Below, in pieces: positions 1-10,248 of a stretch of DNA of 64,000 nt. Within the stretch, counting starts at the first letter, position 1, and each line of letters begins with the position of its first letter. Source of the stretch: Sambucus nigra (taxonomy: Eukaryota > Streptophyta > Magnoliopsida > Dipsacales > Adoxaceae); NCBI GenBank assembly GCA_949130495.1, contig OX422211.1, positions 448,887,219 to 448,951,218 of the forward strand. The letters run 5' to 3'. Under the pieces are notes generated by a model. It was not told where the DNA came from. It was given only the letters and a program-made list of their open reading frames with translations, and ran no database searches. A program made the translations under genes and the position numbers.

Positions 1-15
1 TCTCTTTGCTAGTTT

Positions 16-963
16 ATGGCCAGGATGGAGCTCTTATCAGCTCATGATACAGAGTTGATGAAGAAATGCAATGACTATTTCAAAGCTAGTCATGCAAACC
101 TTAATGAGGCCCAAATAACTGACATCCTCAGATTAGGTGCTTCTGACCGAGTAGTTGAAGCTTACCAATACTTGAAGTGCTTACTTGATCGTATTATAGC
201 CAACAATGTGTCCTACTACGAGATGATTGAAGATCTTTAAGGAACGATCAAAAGCTTCAAAAATAGTACAAAGAATATACAACACTTTTACATCAAGGTT
301 ATGAGAAAAAGTACCATCAATTGAGTGTTGACAAGGGATATGACAAGTTCATTTCTGCTCATGAGAAAAAGGAGAGCGTGTTTAAGCTTGAAATTGAAGA
401 GCACATACATATTGCCAAGCTGTTGGAGCAAGAGAATATCGCTTTACAAGAGGAAATAAAATAACTCAAATCTGCTTCTTCTTTAGGAGCCTTGGTCCCC
501 GTTAATGATGATGGTTTTTTTATTTTTGGAAGTAGAAAATGCAAATTTAAGGGATGAGTTAGAAACTTTGAAATGAGCAGGATCTTCCACTCCTGCTCAT
601 GGTAGAGCAAGATCTTCTTCTCGGAGATGAGAAAGGGCTGGTCGGGTTACCATTGAAGAAACGAGAACTCAACTAGCCTTAATAAATCAAGCCGTTCAGT
701 TCATGGTGAAGAACCAAGCCTTGGCGAGCCAAGCCTTGGCAGAAATGTCTAAGAAGATTCTGAATTTCACTGACCAACTCTCCACCCAGAGTTCTGCCCT
801 GGAAAGTAAAGAAATTCTGGTGAAGAAGCTCTACAAGCAACTTGAGAGATTGACTTATCAATTTCACAAGCAGCCCAGGGAATTTTGGATGGTTGGGTAT
901 AATACCAACCAACCGAAGTTGGTGGTTATTGATTTATCGACCAACCGGAGTTGGTGGTTATGA
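16..963 (+). pseudogene. Antisense ORF in the 3' untranslated region of the Tat element (broken)
   Basis: An ORF runs on the plus strand, opposite to gag-pol, between the integrase end and the missing 3' LTR. It opens at ATG 16 after an in-frame TAG at 10-12 and stops at 240. Reading continues in shifted frames through 300-660 and reopens at 703-963, where it runs into the minisatellite. The predicted pieces are rich in Leu, Lys, Glu and Gln and look like coiled coil, for example around LEIEEHIHIAKLLEQEN and in the 703-963 part. Tat-lineage elements such as maize Grande are reported to carry an antisense ORF in this place (gene 23). I infer the same class of ORF here. Its function is unknown, and the many interruptions mark it as a pseudogene. 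Confidence 0.55.
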
Positions 964-1402
964 GATGCTGACCAATCGGAGTTGGTGGTATTGATTTACC
1001 GACCAACCAAAGTTGGTGGTAATGAGATGCCGACCAATCGGAGTTGGTGATATTGAGTTACCGACCAACCAAAGTTGGTGGTATTGAGTTCCCGACCAAT
1101 CGAAGTTGGTGGTAATTGAATTGCTGACCAACCGGAGTTGGTGGTAATGAGTTCCCGACCAATCGAAGTTGGTGGTAATTGAATTGTCGATCAACCGGAG
1201 TTGGTGGTTATGAGTTACCGACCAACTGGAGTTGGTGGTAATGATTTCCCGACCAATCGGAGTTGGTGGTAATTAAATTATCGACCAACTGGAGTTTGTG
1301 GTTATGAGTTTCCGACCAACTGGAGTTCGTGGTGTTTAAATTGTAGACCAACCGGAGTTGGTGGTTATGAGTTGCCAACCGATCGGAGTTGGTGGTGTTT
1401 CT
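895..1402. repeat. 31-bp minisatellite, about 16 copies, with a dyad in each unit
   Basis: The core GTTGGTGGT recurs at 918, 950, 981, 1012, 1043, 1074, 1105, 1137 and 1168 and onward to 1387, giving a period of 31 to 32 bases. Each unit contains ACCAAC or ACCAAT, four bases, then GTTGGT, a short inverted repeat. The array lies just beyond the integrase stop in element orientation, in the 3' untranslated region. Short tandem arrays in this hypervariable region are known for Tat/Ogre elements. Confidence 0.9.
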
Positions 1403-1526
1403 TTGATTTTGGGTTTGTGTAGTGTGTAGCACTAATATTTTAAAAAAATTCAACAAAGAAGGAAATATGGGCGAAATATCACTTTATTCATATTGAAGAA
1501 ACTATATTACATAGGAATTTCAATTA

Positions 1527-2512
1527 CTAATAGTACTTGCGCAGGTGTTCATCATTCCATGCATTCTTGAATTCTTCTCCCTCCAAAGTTTCAATTTTGT
1601 ATGTCCCTGGACGAATAACTTCAGTTACTCTGTAAGGTCCATTCCAGCTGGCTTCCAGTTTGTTATGCTTTGGATCACTTTCTTCAGTACACAATCCCCT
1701 TCTTTCAAATCACACTTCTTCACTCTTTTGTTATAGAACAAAGTTGTTCGTTGTTGATATGTTGCATTCCTGATTACTGCATCTTCTCTAACTTCTTTGA
1801 GCATATCCAGGGCTAATCATCTTATCAAGTCACTGACAGGAGAACTGAAATTAAGCACCCTATGTGTGGGGAGACCCAATTAAGCAGGTATGACAGCCTC
1901 ACTTCCAAATGTCAACATGTATGGAGACTCCCCAGTTGCTGTTCGTGGTGTAGTACGATAAGACCATAACATAGAATGTAGCTCGTTGATCCAATTTCCC
2001 TTTGCATCATTTAGCCCTTTTTTCAAACCATTCAGTAGGGTTATGTTCGTCACTTCAGTTTACCCATTGCTCTGGGGATGGCCTAGCACGGAGTGGATTT
2101 TTTGTACATTGAATTAATGATAATATGCAGTGAATTCCTCGTTGTCAAACTGGGTTCCGTGGTCAGTAATGAATGCATGTGGGAGACCATATCTGCAAAT
2201 AATACTCTTCCAAATAAATTGATAGACTTTTTCATATGTCATATCAATGAGAGGTTCAGCTTCCACCCATTTGGTAAAATAATCCACAGCAACCACGAGG
2301 TATTTAAATTTTCCATTGGTCATTGGAAGTGGCCCGACCAAGTCTATCCCCCATATGGAGAATGGCCAAGGGTATGTAATGGGTGTTAACAATGCCTGGG
2401 GAGCTCTTCGGATGGAAGAGATATGTTGGCATTTATCGCATTTCATAGCATAAGTAGCGCAATCAGCTCTCATCGTTGGCCAAAAATACCCCTGTGTCGT
2501 TATCCTCTGCAA
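1527..2512 (-). pseudogene. Integrase region of the Tat element
   Basis: The readable part from 2512 down to 2114 starts in the zinc-binding H2C2 region (GYFWPTMRADC...KCDKCQ) and enters the catalytic core with WPFSIWGIDLVGPLP, the first catalytic Asp being in WGIDL, and then AVDYFTKWVEAEPL. The second catalytic region reads ITDHGTQFDNEEF. Downstream the frame breaks, but the C-terminal domain is recognisable near 1650-1527 (GPYRVTEV, WNDEHLRKYY) and ends at a TAG at 1529-1527. Family members integrate the cDNA copy into the host chromosome. Frameshifts between 2110 and 1700 make this copy non-functional. Sequence style and position match Tat-lineage integrases. Confidence 0.85.
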
Positions 2513-2710
2513 AAGCGTCCGACCTGCTATATGAGCTCCATAGGACCCTTCGTGAACCTCTTCAATTAAGTCCTTAACTTAGGAGGGATGTACACATCTC
2601 TGGAGTGCTGCTATAACTCCTCTTCTATATAAAATGCCACTAGTCAATACATAACGAGCAGTTTTAAACTTCAGTTTCTTGGCGACGACTTTATTAGTTG
2701 GCAAAGTCCC

Positions 2711-3214
2711 TTATTCAATATAAGCCCTGATGGGGTCCATCCAGGATGGTCCCAAGTCGAGGGTAATGAAGTTCATCATAAAATCTTCATCTATTCTCCA
2801 ACCAGCTAGAATTTCTATTGGGATTTTTCTTCGTAGCTCGGTACGTGTTGCTGATGCTAGCCGAGCTAGGGCATCGGCTCTTGCATTCTCCAGTCTCGGT
2901 ATTCTGATCAACTTTACTACGGTAAAAGTCGAGACAACTTCCATAACCTTTGCATGATACTTGACCATTAGTTCTCCTTTTGCTGTATACAGTCCGAGAA
3001 TTTGATTTACGATTAACTGTGAATCACTAAACACCACGACTTGATCTGCCTTCATGGTTTTGGCCAAACTTAGGCCCACGATCATAACCTCATATTCAGC
3101 TTCATTATTAGAGGCTTTAAATTGAAAACATAGAGCATATTCTATATCAATCTCATCAGAACTGTTTAAAACAATTCCTACTCCACTGCTTGTGGCACAC
3201 GAAGAGCCATCCAC
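2711..3214 (-). pseudogene. Archaeal-type second RNase H of the Tat element
   Basis: A 167-residue open segment begins with MDGSS, the start of the archaeal-type RNase H fold (usually DGSS or DGAS). It continues with ASNNEAEYEVMIVGLSLAK, containing the conserved Glu, then VFSDSQLIVNQI with the conserved Asp, and RIPRLENARADALARLAS with the terminal Asp. This extra domain sits between the normal RT/RNase H and the integrase and is diagnostic for Tat-lineage gypsy elements. It is the longest intact domain of this copy, but its flanks are broken, so it is best read as part of a decayed polyprotein. Confidence 0.85.
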
Positions 3215-3419
3215 ATACAGATTCCATACAGATACTTCATTATCAATTTTTTTATCAGACAGAGTTCCTCGGTGGAATATTTGATACTTCCTTTTATCCT
3301 CCCCCGTCCCTTCTCACTGCTCATTGATTATCTTTCTTTGATCGTCCACAGATGGAAGTTGGTCGGGGGTTGAATTCGATGATCCCATAGCATCCACCGG
3401 TTGCTCTTCAGAAATATCA

Positions 3420-4640
3420 GAGTGAGTAAACTCTGCGATAAAGTCTGCTATTGCCTATCCCTTGAGAGGCCATCTAGGCTCATAAACTATGTCATATTCA
3501 CCAAGTTCTACTACCTAGTACATCAATCTTCCTGATTTCTCCGGTTTATGCAGAGATTGCCTTAATGGCATGTCAGCATACACCACTATAATATGGGCTA
3601 GGAAGTATGGCCTCATCCTTCTGCTCGCGTTGATTAGTGCCAATGCTAACTTTTCCAGTCTTAGATATCTGATATCTTCTCCTCGAAAGGGCTTTCTTAT
3701 GTAGTAGATCGGTTTTTATACTCCGTCTTCCACTCTTATCAATGCCGAGCTAACTGCATTCTTTGAAACTGCCAGATACAAGTATAATCTTTCTCCCATC
3801 ACTGGTCTAGATAACAATGGAGGTGTTCCCAGATATTTCTTTAACTCTTAAAAGGCTTCCTCACATTCATCATTCCACTCAAAAGTTTTTGGAAGTGTTT
3901 TGAAGAATGGGAGACATCTGTTTGTTGCTCGTGATACAAACCTATTGAGTGCTGTGACTCGTCATGTGAGGCTTTGCACTTCCTTCTTCCTATTTGGAGA
4001 TCGTAGCTCCAGTTGGGCCTTGATATTTTTAGGGTTCGCCTCGATACCTCTTTGGGTAATAACATATCCTAGAAACATGCCTTCTCGTACCCCAAATATG
4101 CACTTGGTGGGATTTAACTTCATTTGATATTTTTCTAGTTGATCAAAGGTCTGACCTAGGTTAACTAGATGATTGGTAACTTTCTTGCTCTTCGTCAGCA
4201 TATCATCGACATAAACCTCCATGTTATGATTGATTTACTATGTGAACACCTTATTCATCAGCCGTTGATATGTTGCACCTGCATTTTTAAGTCCAAAAGG
4301 CATAACATTATAGCAATAAGTTCCCTTTGGGTGATAAAAGAGGTACTACCCCTGTCCTCATGCTTCATTTTAATCTGGTTGTAACCAGAATAAGCATCCA
4401 TGAAACTCAACAATTCATGCCCATAGGTAGCATCCACCAGTTGATCGATTCGGGGAAAAGGAAAATGATCCTTTGGGCATGCCTTATTAAGATCAGTGAA
4501 GTCCACACACATTCTACACTTATTGTTTTTCTCTTTCACCATCACCACATTTGCTAGCCAGACAGGATATTTGACGTCCTTAATAAAGGAGGCTTTTTCC
4601 AGTTTCTCAACTTCTTCCTATATAGCTTGGCTCTTTTCAG
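3420..4640 (-). pseudogene. Reverse transcriptase and Ty3-type RNase H region
   Basis: Several frames together give the RT palm: CRMCVDFTDLNKACPKDHFP, then the segment with SFMDAYSGYNQI (4548-4258), then MEVYVDDMLTKSKK (4222 downward), where YVDD is the polymerase active-site loop, and LNPTKCIFGV and FLGYVITQRGIEANP. Further down, pieces resembling YLRLEKLALALINASRRMRPYF and YEPRWPLKG mark the Ty3-type RNase H and connection region. Frameshifts near 4260, at 3960 and beyond, with in-frame stops, show the gene is dead. The order RT, RNase H, archaeal RNase H, integrase fits the Tat lineage. Confidence 0.87.
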
Positions 4641-5196
4641 GGATGAACACCCCTCTTCACTGCTTCACCGGCTTGACCTCCTTGTTCACGTTGAGCTCGT
4701 GGCACAGGAAAGTCGGGTCTATCCCTGGCATGTCTTCATGACTCCATTCTGCGCCTTAAAAATGCTATCAGTTCCTTTTTTATCGATTCATCCAATGACT
4801 CACCAGTTTGGTTATTCGTTCTGGGTGTTCATCGTCCAGAATGATATTTTCGGTAGCTTCCATGACCTGGCCATTCACGAGCTAAGTCTCGTCTCTAGGG
4901 TCTAATGTTTTAATCTCCGTATCTTCTATTTCATCCACTTGATAAGTAGTAGTCTTTTTCCTGGATTCTTCGCGTTCCTCTTGTTCAGTAGATGAATAAT
5001 AGCATTATCGAGCTACTTTTTGGTCGCCTTTCACCACTCCCACCCCAAATTTGGTTGGGAATTTTAAACATTGATGTACAGTAGATGGTACTGCTTCGAA
5101 CTCCTTCAGACCTACCGTTCCCATGATGATATTATAAGATGATTGAATATTTTTATCCATTACGAAAAAATATACTCTTTCTATTCGACAAGCAGT

Positions 5197-5511
5197 TCAT
5201 GTACCAATAAGTATATCCAACTTGATCGTCCCTAGTGGAAAAACCGTTTCTCCAGTAAAACTAAGGAGGGGCCTATGATAGGGCTCCAATTGGGCTAACT
5301 TCAAATTCAAACTGTCAAAGTATGGGTAGAACGTGATATCTGTCGAGCTACCATTATCCACCAGTACCCGTGAAATCACCACTTCCTTCATTCTCATCTT
5401 GATTACCAATGGGTCATCATGAGGATATAGTACACCTGCCAGGTCGTTCTTAGAGAAACAAATTACCAGTTTGTCCTTATTCACCTTCCTCGGGTGATCA
5501 TCTTCAGCCAA
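5197..5511 (-). pseudogene. Retroviral-type aspartic protease region
   Basis: The 104-residue open segment contains VISRVLVDNGSSTDITFYPY. The canonical family motif is D-S/T-G-S-S followed by A-D-I; here the active site reads DNGSS, with Asn in place of the usual Ser or Thr next to the catalytic Asp. SFTGETVFPLGTIKLDILIGT follows, the flap and second half seen in plant gypsy proteases. It lies between gag and RT as expected. The protease would cut the Gag-Pol polyprotein, but this copy is cut off from its neighbours by stops. Confidence 0.78.
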
Positions 5512-5787
5512 GTTTATTCGCTATATGTACGAGCAAGCTTGAGCCTCATTGAGGTAGGCTTTTCTCTCCGCAGTTAGATGTCCACCTCCTATATCTCCAC
5601 CTGTAATGACATTACATTCAAATGACCCAAAATGGATTGAAAATACCTCACGCTCTGGTTGTCTTGGTCTTTTGGGGAGATCGGGGTCATCTTCTGGATC
5701 ATCTTCTCGGTCTCTCTTCTTGTCTTCTTTTTCTCGACGAGGAGACTTAGATCTTTGCCTTCCTCGGTTACTAGTCCTTCCATCATT

Positions 5788-7377
5788 TTAGCGATCAACA
5801 TACTTAGCCAATTTTCCTCGCCTGATGAGTGCTTCAATTTCATTCTGGAGAGCTATACAACACTTGGTCGTATGACCATGGTCTTTGTGGAATTTGCAAT
5901 ATTTTGACTTAACCCTTTTGTCAAGATATGCCTTAATTTTCCCTGTCCAGGCTAATTCCTCGCTATTCTTTATCTCCTCCAGAATATAATTTATGTCTAC
6001 CTTCAAGGGAGTATAATTTCCATACTTCCTCATCTGCTCCAGTGCTTGCTTACCTTTCGACTGCCTATTACCACCATTGTTCTTTTGATCCTTTTTCTCG
6101 ATTTTACCAGCTTCAACCTTGGTCTCCTTAGGGTCTGTATTCTTCTTCGCAGCCATGGCTTCCTCTGCATTCATGATTTTGGCTACCTTTGCCATTAGTT
6201 CTGCCATGGTCCTAAGCGGATCTTTTGCTAAAGTATAATATAAATTATCTGGTAATAGTCCACTCATCAAAGAAGTAATTGTTGTTTTTTCCTCGTAATC
6301 AATTACCTCAAGCTTATCGTTATTGAAACAAGTAAGGTAGTCATTGGTACTTTCTTCTGGCTTCTGTCTAACACTCAGTAAGTTTGATACTCGTTTAATT
6401 GGTTTTGCTCCAAAATAGAAATTTCCTATGAAAAGCTCTGCCAGCTGCAGGAAAGTTGCTATCTTCCCCCGAGGAAGATTATTGTACCATATCTAGGCTA
6501 ATCCGGTGAGAGTTCCTAAAAACGCCCTACATCTCATCTTATCTGGAACATCATAGATATTGGCAGTAGCTTGGTATTATTCTATATGAAGGACAAGTTT
6601 AATTTTTCCATCATATTTAAGCGTCACCGTAGGAGCGTTAAATTTTTATGGTGTGGGAAAATCCACAATTGCCTGTACGAATAGTGTCCCTTTGATAAAA
6701 GTTCTTTATAGAGGATTCTTGGCCTTATCCATTTCCCCTAACCTGTCCTCCAACCTTTGAATAGAGCCTTTCCATGCATCGTTTCCCACCTCAGGCCTAT
6801 TTGTTCGAGCAACTGATCGTGTTGAGTTTTCCTCTTGGGACCTTTCATTATGGGCTGATGGGCGTGATTGGGCAGAGCTTTCCCTTAGATCGGATAGTCG
6901 TTGAGGGTTCCTCGATGCAATCCTAGGAGGACTTATATTCCTCCTATGGACCAATCGATCAAAAGGAGATACTCTACTCAACCTCTCTAGATCACTAGTC
7001 CTTTCTGGAGTGAGAGTGACATTTCAGTGGGAATCAGTATCTCGTACTGATGAAGTCCGGCCTGGTTGATACGAAGGATCACTAGATCTTTCAGTACGAT
7101 ATAAGTCAGTACGTCTAGATTGAGAGGCCTCCGGGAATAATGTTCTTCTAGTTCATGAAGATGGCAAATGGGTATTTCTTTGAACACTTCGTTGTCCTGA
7201 TTGGGTCGGCACTCCACCTTAAATAGTTTGTATAAGTTGACGAATGGTTTCTTACATGGTCGTTTGGCCTTGGGCTAAATTAGCCATTATGCCAGCCAGA
7301 TCTTTAATATTTGGGGGAGTAGAAGGGTTTGGAGGGTCCCCATTGTTTCAATTACTGGATTTCGGATTATCATCCAT
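5788..7377 (-). pseudogene. Gag of the Tat element (broken)
   Basis: A likely start is the ATG at 7377-7375 (MDDNPKSSN), after which in-frame stops and shifts interrupt the reading. The segment 6981-6706 and the stretch to about 6300 have the layout of Tat gag proteins: a charged N-terminal part, then a core resembling YDGKIKLVLHIE and MRCRAFLGTLTGLA. The last open part, 6270-5788, ends with KYCKFHKDHGHTTKCC and a run resembling EIEALIRRGKLAKYV, a zinc-knuckle-like end typical of this lineage. Gag would form the virus-like particle. Protease follows downstream. Confidence 0.82.
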
Positions 7378-7422
7378 AGATGATGAATTATTTTGGTGAA
7401 AAACGCTAAGTACAGTCGTTTC

Positions 7423-7437
7423 CCACAGACGGCGCCA
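7423..7437 (-). promoter_or_regulatory. Primer-binding site of the Tat element
   Basis: On the minus strand TGGCGCCGTCTGTGG follows the LTR end after a three-base spacer. TGGCGCCGT complements the 3' end of plant tRNA-Asp (ACGGCGCCA); the following bases diverge. This primer type is common in Tat and Athila elements. Confidence 0.75.
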
Positions 7438-7440
7438 ATC

Positions 7441-7926
7441 TGTTGATGCAAAAAACTAGATTATCTCTAATTAATCAATCACAGATAAAGAAATTAATAA
7501 GACAAAGGATTTTTAAAGTGGTTTAGCCTGATGAAAATGGCCTACGTCCACTGTTTTTGTATTGCTGACTATTTATTTGGAATCTCGATCATAAGTTTAC
7601 CAAGAGATCCAAAGTCCCCTTCTTATGAGGAAGTTACAATGTATTTACAGCCTTGAGGCTATCCATATGAAAAGATAATGCGTTGTTATCTAGTAGACAT
7701 ATTCATATGTACGATAATAATGCGCATTTAATGCGTAGCTGTCTTTTGATTCTCTTGATTTGGATGCTCTGCACGTTAAGTAGCTCGGACCGCTTAAGTT
7801 GCTCGGTACGCTTAAGTTTCTCGGGGCGCCTAAGTTGATCGTCTAAAGTACTTGTATTTGCCATGTACGTTGACACGTGTCTTCAAGTGATTGGTCCATG
7901 TCAGCAGACTAAATTTGGTATCAACA
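7441..7926 (-). repeat. 5' LTR of the Tat element
   Basis: On the minus strand it starts TGTTGATACCAAATTTAG and ends TGCATCAACA, the TG...CA form, directly before the primer-binding site. Length is 486 bases. No second copy is in the window, so the boundaries rest on the TG/CA ends and the primer site. Confidence 0.75.
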
Positions 7927-10243
7927 ATGACCGTGACAAGGCTAGCCGCTGGAAGGGTGCCAATTTACCCATTTTGGTGTAGTGATGGTCGAACGCACAT
8001 CCTTTTTTGAAAGACTTCCTATGGAATCTTTTATACTGTATCGATCAGTTAAACAGGAAAAAAAGAGAACCCGTATTTACTTATTTAAAAATGGACATGT
8101 GGGATCACGTAAGAAACACAAAAATAAAAACTCATGTAGTACAAACGAACGCATAACTCACATTGTACAAAGAAAAAAACGTAAATGGAGCAAAATTTAT
8201 CCACAGAGGGACTATTTGTTATGGGATCCTAAAAAGTCCCAAAGATTCACGAACTAATCCTCTATTTAACTCAACTATTAGGATGCATACATCTAAAATA
8301 TAAAACAGAATAATAATGAAACATGGTCAGTATAATCTCAAAACAGGGGGAATTAACCTCAAAACAGAGGAAAATGAACTACATACTTCAATGGAAAAAG
8401 TATCTGCTGACTTTAAAGTCTATTTCGAACCCTTAACCAACGCCGAAAATATCCCGAAACATAAGTAGCTAGATACGGATGATATGAATCCAATGGCACC
8501 GAAATCGCATCATTCCGATGTATGGTTAAAAAGTTATGGCCTTTCTTCCAACAGAGCAAAAAACACAAAATTAAAAGTTCTCAGTAGCGCAACCAATAAC
8601 CCCTAAATTTTAGATATATATTATGACGAAAAGAAAAAAAGGTTCCCCTCCTGATCACTCCCACGATCCCATCCGCTAGTTAGTATTTTCAAAACACGAT
8701 CCCATCCGCTACCATCAATCCATGTTAGTATTTTCAATGAAAATTACCCTTTCAACACATGCAGACACCGTGTTAGAAAATACTTATTTCGTCTTTGAAA
8801 CCCTTCTACAACTCACTCTTGTGTTAATTATTGCTTTAACCGCTTAGGTTATTTAACCACCCACTTACCAAATTATGTTACTTTTTTTCTTAACTCATAG
8901 ACATTAATCAATTTCACATTTACTTATCCATTTAAACATTTACGGAACATTCATTAATTCATTAAAGTTAGGTTGTCTTAACACATTTTTAACACACAAT
9001 CCATTTCTTAACATGTTCCTTATTCCTTTATCTTTTTTTCAGAATCTTTCAATAACCGAATACTTCAACCGGCCCCACATTGTCGGCTATGCAGACCATA
9101 TGCTCTGGCCAGTTATTTTGGGTCTTTCACCCCAGGGCTCTAGGCCCTCCTTAATTCTCCTGGTGTCATCTGAGTTCCTTTTTATGTGTTTTAACATTTT
9201 ACAAACATCCACATTATTCCACCTTTCCCCTTTTACCCGGCGGATGCCAAAACCCGGGGTTACACCCTGACTTATGTTACACTTTGAAATTAACATTTCA
9301 TGTCCTTTACACCTTAACTTTGATTTTATTTCAAAAATCATATTTAAATAAGACCAATTTGTATAACATCCTTTTCAATATTTTTATTTCATAAAAATAT
9401 GCCACTTTAAATAAAATTATAATTTTACCCATTTGTTTCCAAACTCATCTTTTACTCTATTTTCACAAGCGTAAGTTTTCCCAAAACACTATTAAGTTAT
9501 CCATACTAAATTATGACGTGTTTTTAACACATTTTTAACCTTGGAGTAATGTTCTTCCTCATTGGAAACATCTTTATTTCATTATTTCCTTTTTAATTTC
9601 ATAAGTTTTAATCTTTTACAACATTATGGAGTTATACAGACCAACTTTTCAGTCTTTAACCATCGTATAAACACCTTTACTAACCATATTTCCAAATTAG
9701 ACATTTCTTTACTTTCTTTATTCAAGAAACCTAATTACACTTGAAGACTACTTATCTTATTCCATGCTTAAACCCAGCAAAATCTTTTTTCAACTTGTAT
9801 ATACAATTATTGCCAAAATACTACAAGTTTATATGGATAAGAAGATGGATTTTAAATCCTATAAGGGACATTTTTATTTCCTCAAACTTAACAAGTGTCC
9901 TTTTTTCAAATAAATCTTCACTTTTACGAGAAACTTTGGAATTTTATTTCACAAACATTATAGCAAGATCAACATCACTTTTCAAACATTTTATTTCATA
10001 AAATGTCAACAACAAATTTCTAGAAAATATACAATTTTCACAAAATACCAATTTTAATATTCAAGACTTTGAAACATTCATTCATCATTTATTTCTTAAC
10101 AAAATAACATTTTACCAATATTTTTATTCTATAAAATGTTTAATATTAATCTACTAGAAAATGTTATTTATTCATATGCATCTTATTCATGCAATACAAC
10201 AATAAGGCTACTAATAATGCCAATAGAGTCTTAAACACTAAGG
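7927..10243. other. Unassigned AT-rich intergenic DNA
   Basis: I recognise no gene here; the open frames are short. Part of it may be the far half of an old minus-strand LTR whose start is at 13470, because a solo LTR with a clean target duplication sits between the two parts. Around 8650-8750 a short motif containing CGATCCCATCCGCTA occurs twice. An isolated TTTGGTGTAGTG at about 7973 resembles a CACTA terminus but has no support around it. Confidence 0.3.
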
Positions 10244-10248
10244 ATAGA

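Larger units (their letters stand above)
1..7926 (-). mobile_element. Ty3/gypsy LTR retrotransposon, Tat lineage, 3' end off the window
   Basis: Read on the minus strand, this stretch has the full order of a Tat-lineage gypsy element: 5' LTR (7441-7926), primer-binding site, gag, protease, reverse transcriptase with RNase H, a second archaeal-type RNase H, integrase, a long 3' untranslated region with a minisatellite, and an ORF on the opposite strand. The second RNase H between RT and integrase is a known hallmark of the Tat group. The coding part is broken by many stops and frameshifts, so this copy is not autonomous. The 3' LTR must lie to the left of position 1, so the target duplication cannot be checked. 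Confidence 0.88.

Noticed and set aside
895..1402. CRISPR-like array
   Set aside because: Units are contiguous 31-32 bp repeats with no unique spacers, in a plant retrotransposon.
7965..7984. TTTGGTGTAGTG as a CACTA right end
   Set aside because: No subterminal repeats and no matching left end; a 12-base match can arise by chance.
7982..8257. 91-codon plus-strand ORF as a gene
   Set aside because: Lys/Arg-rich, low complexity, no recognisable domain, no gene context.
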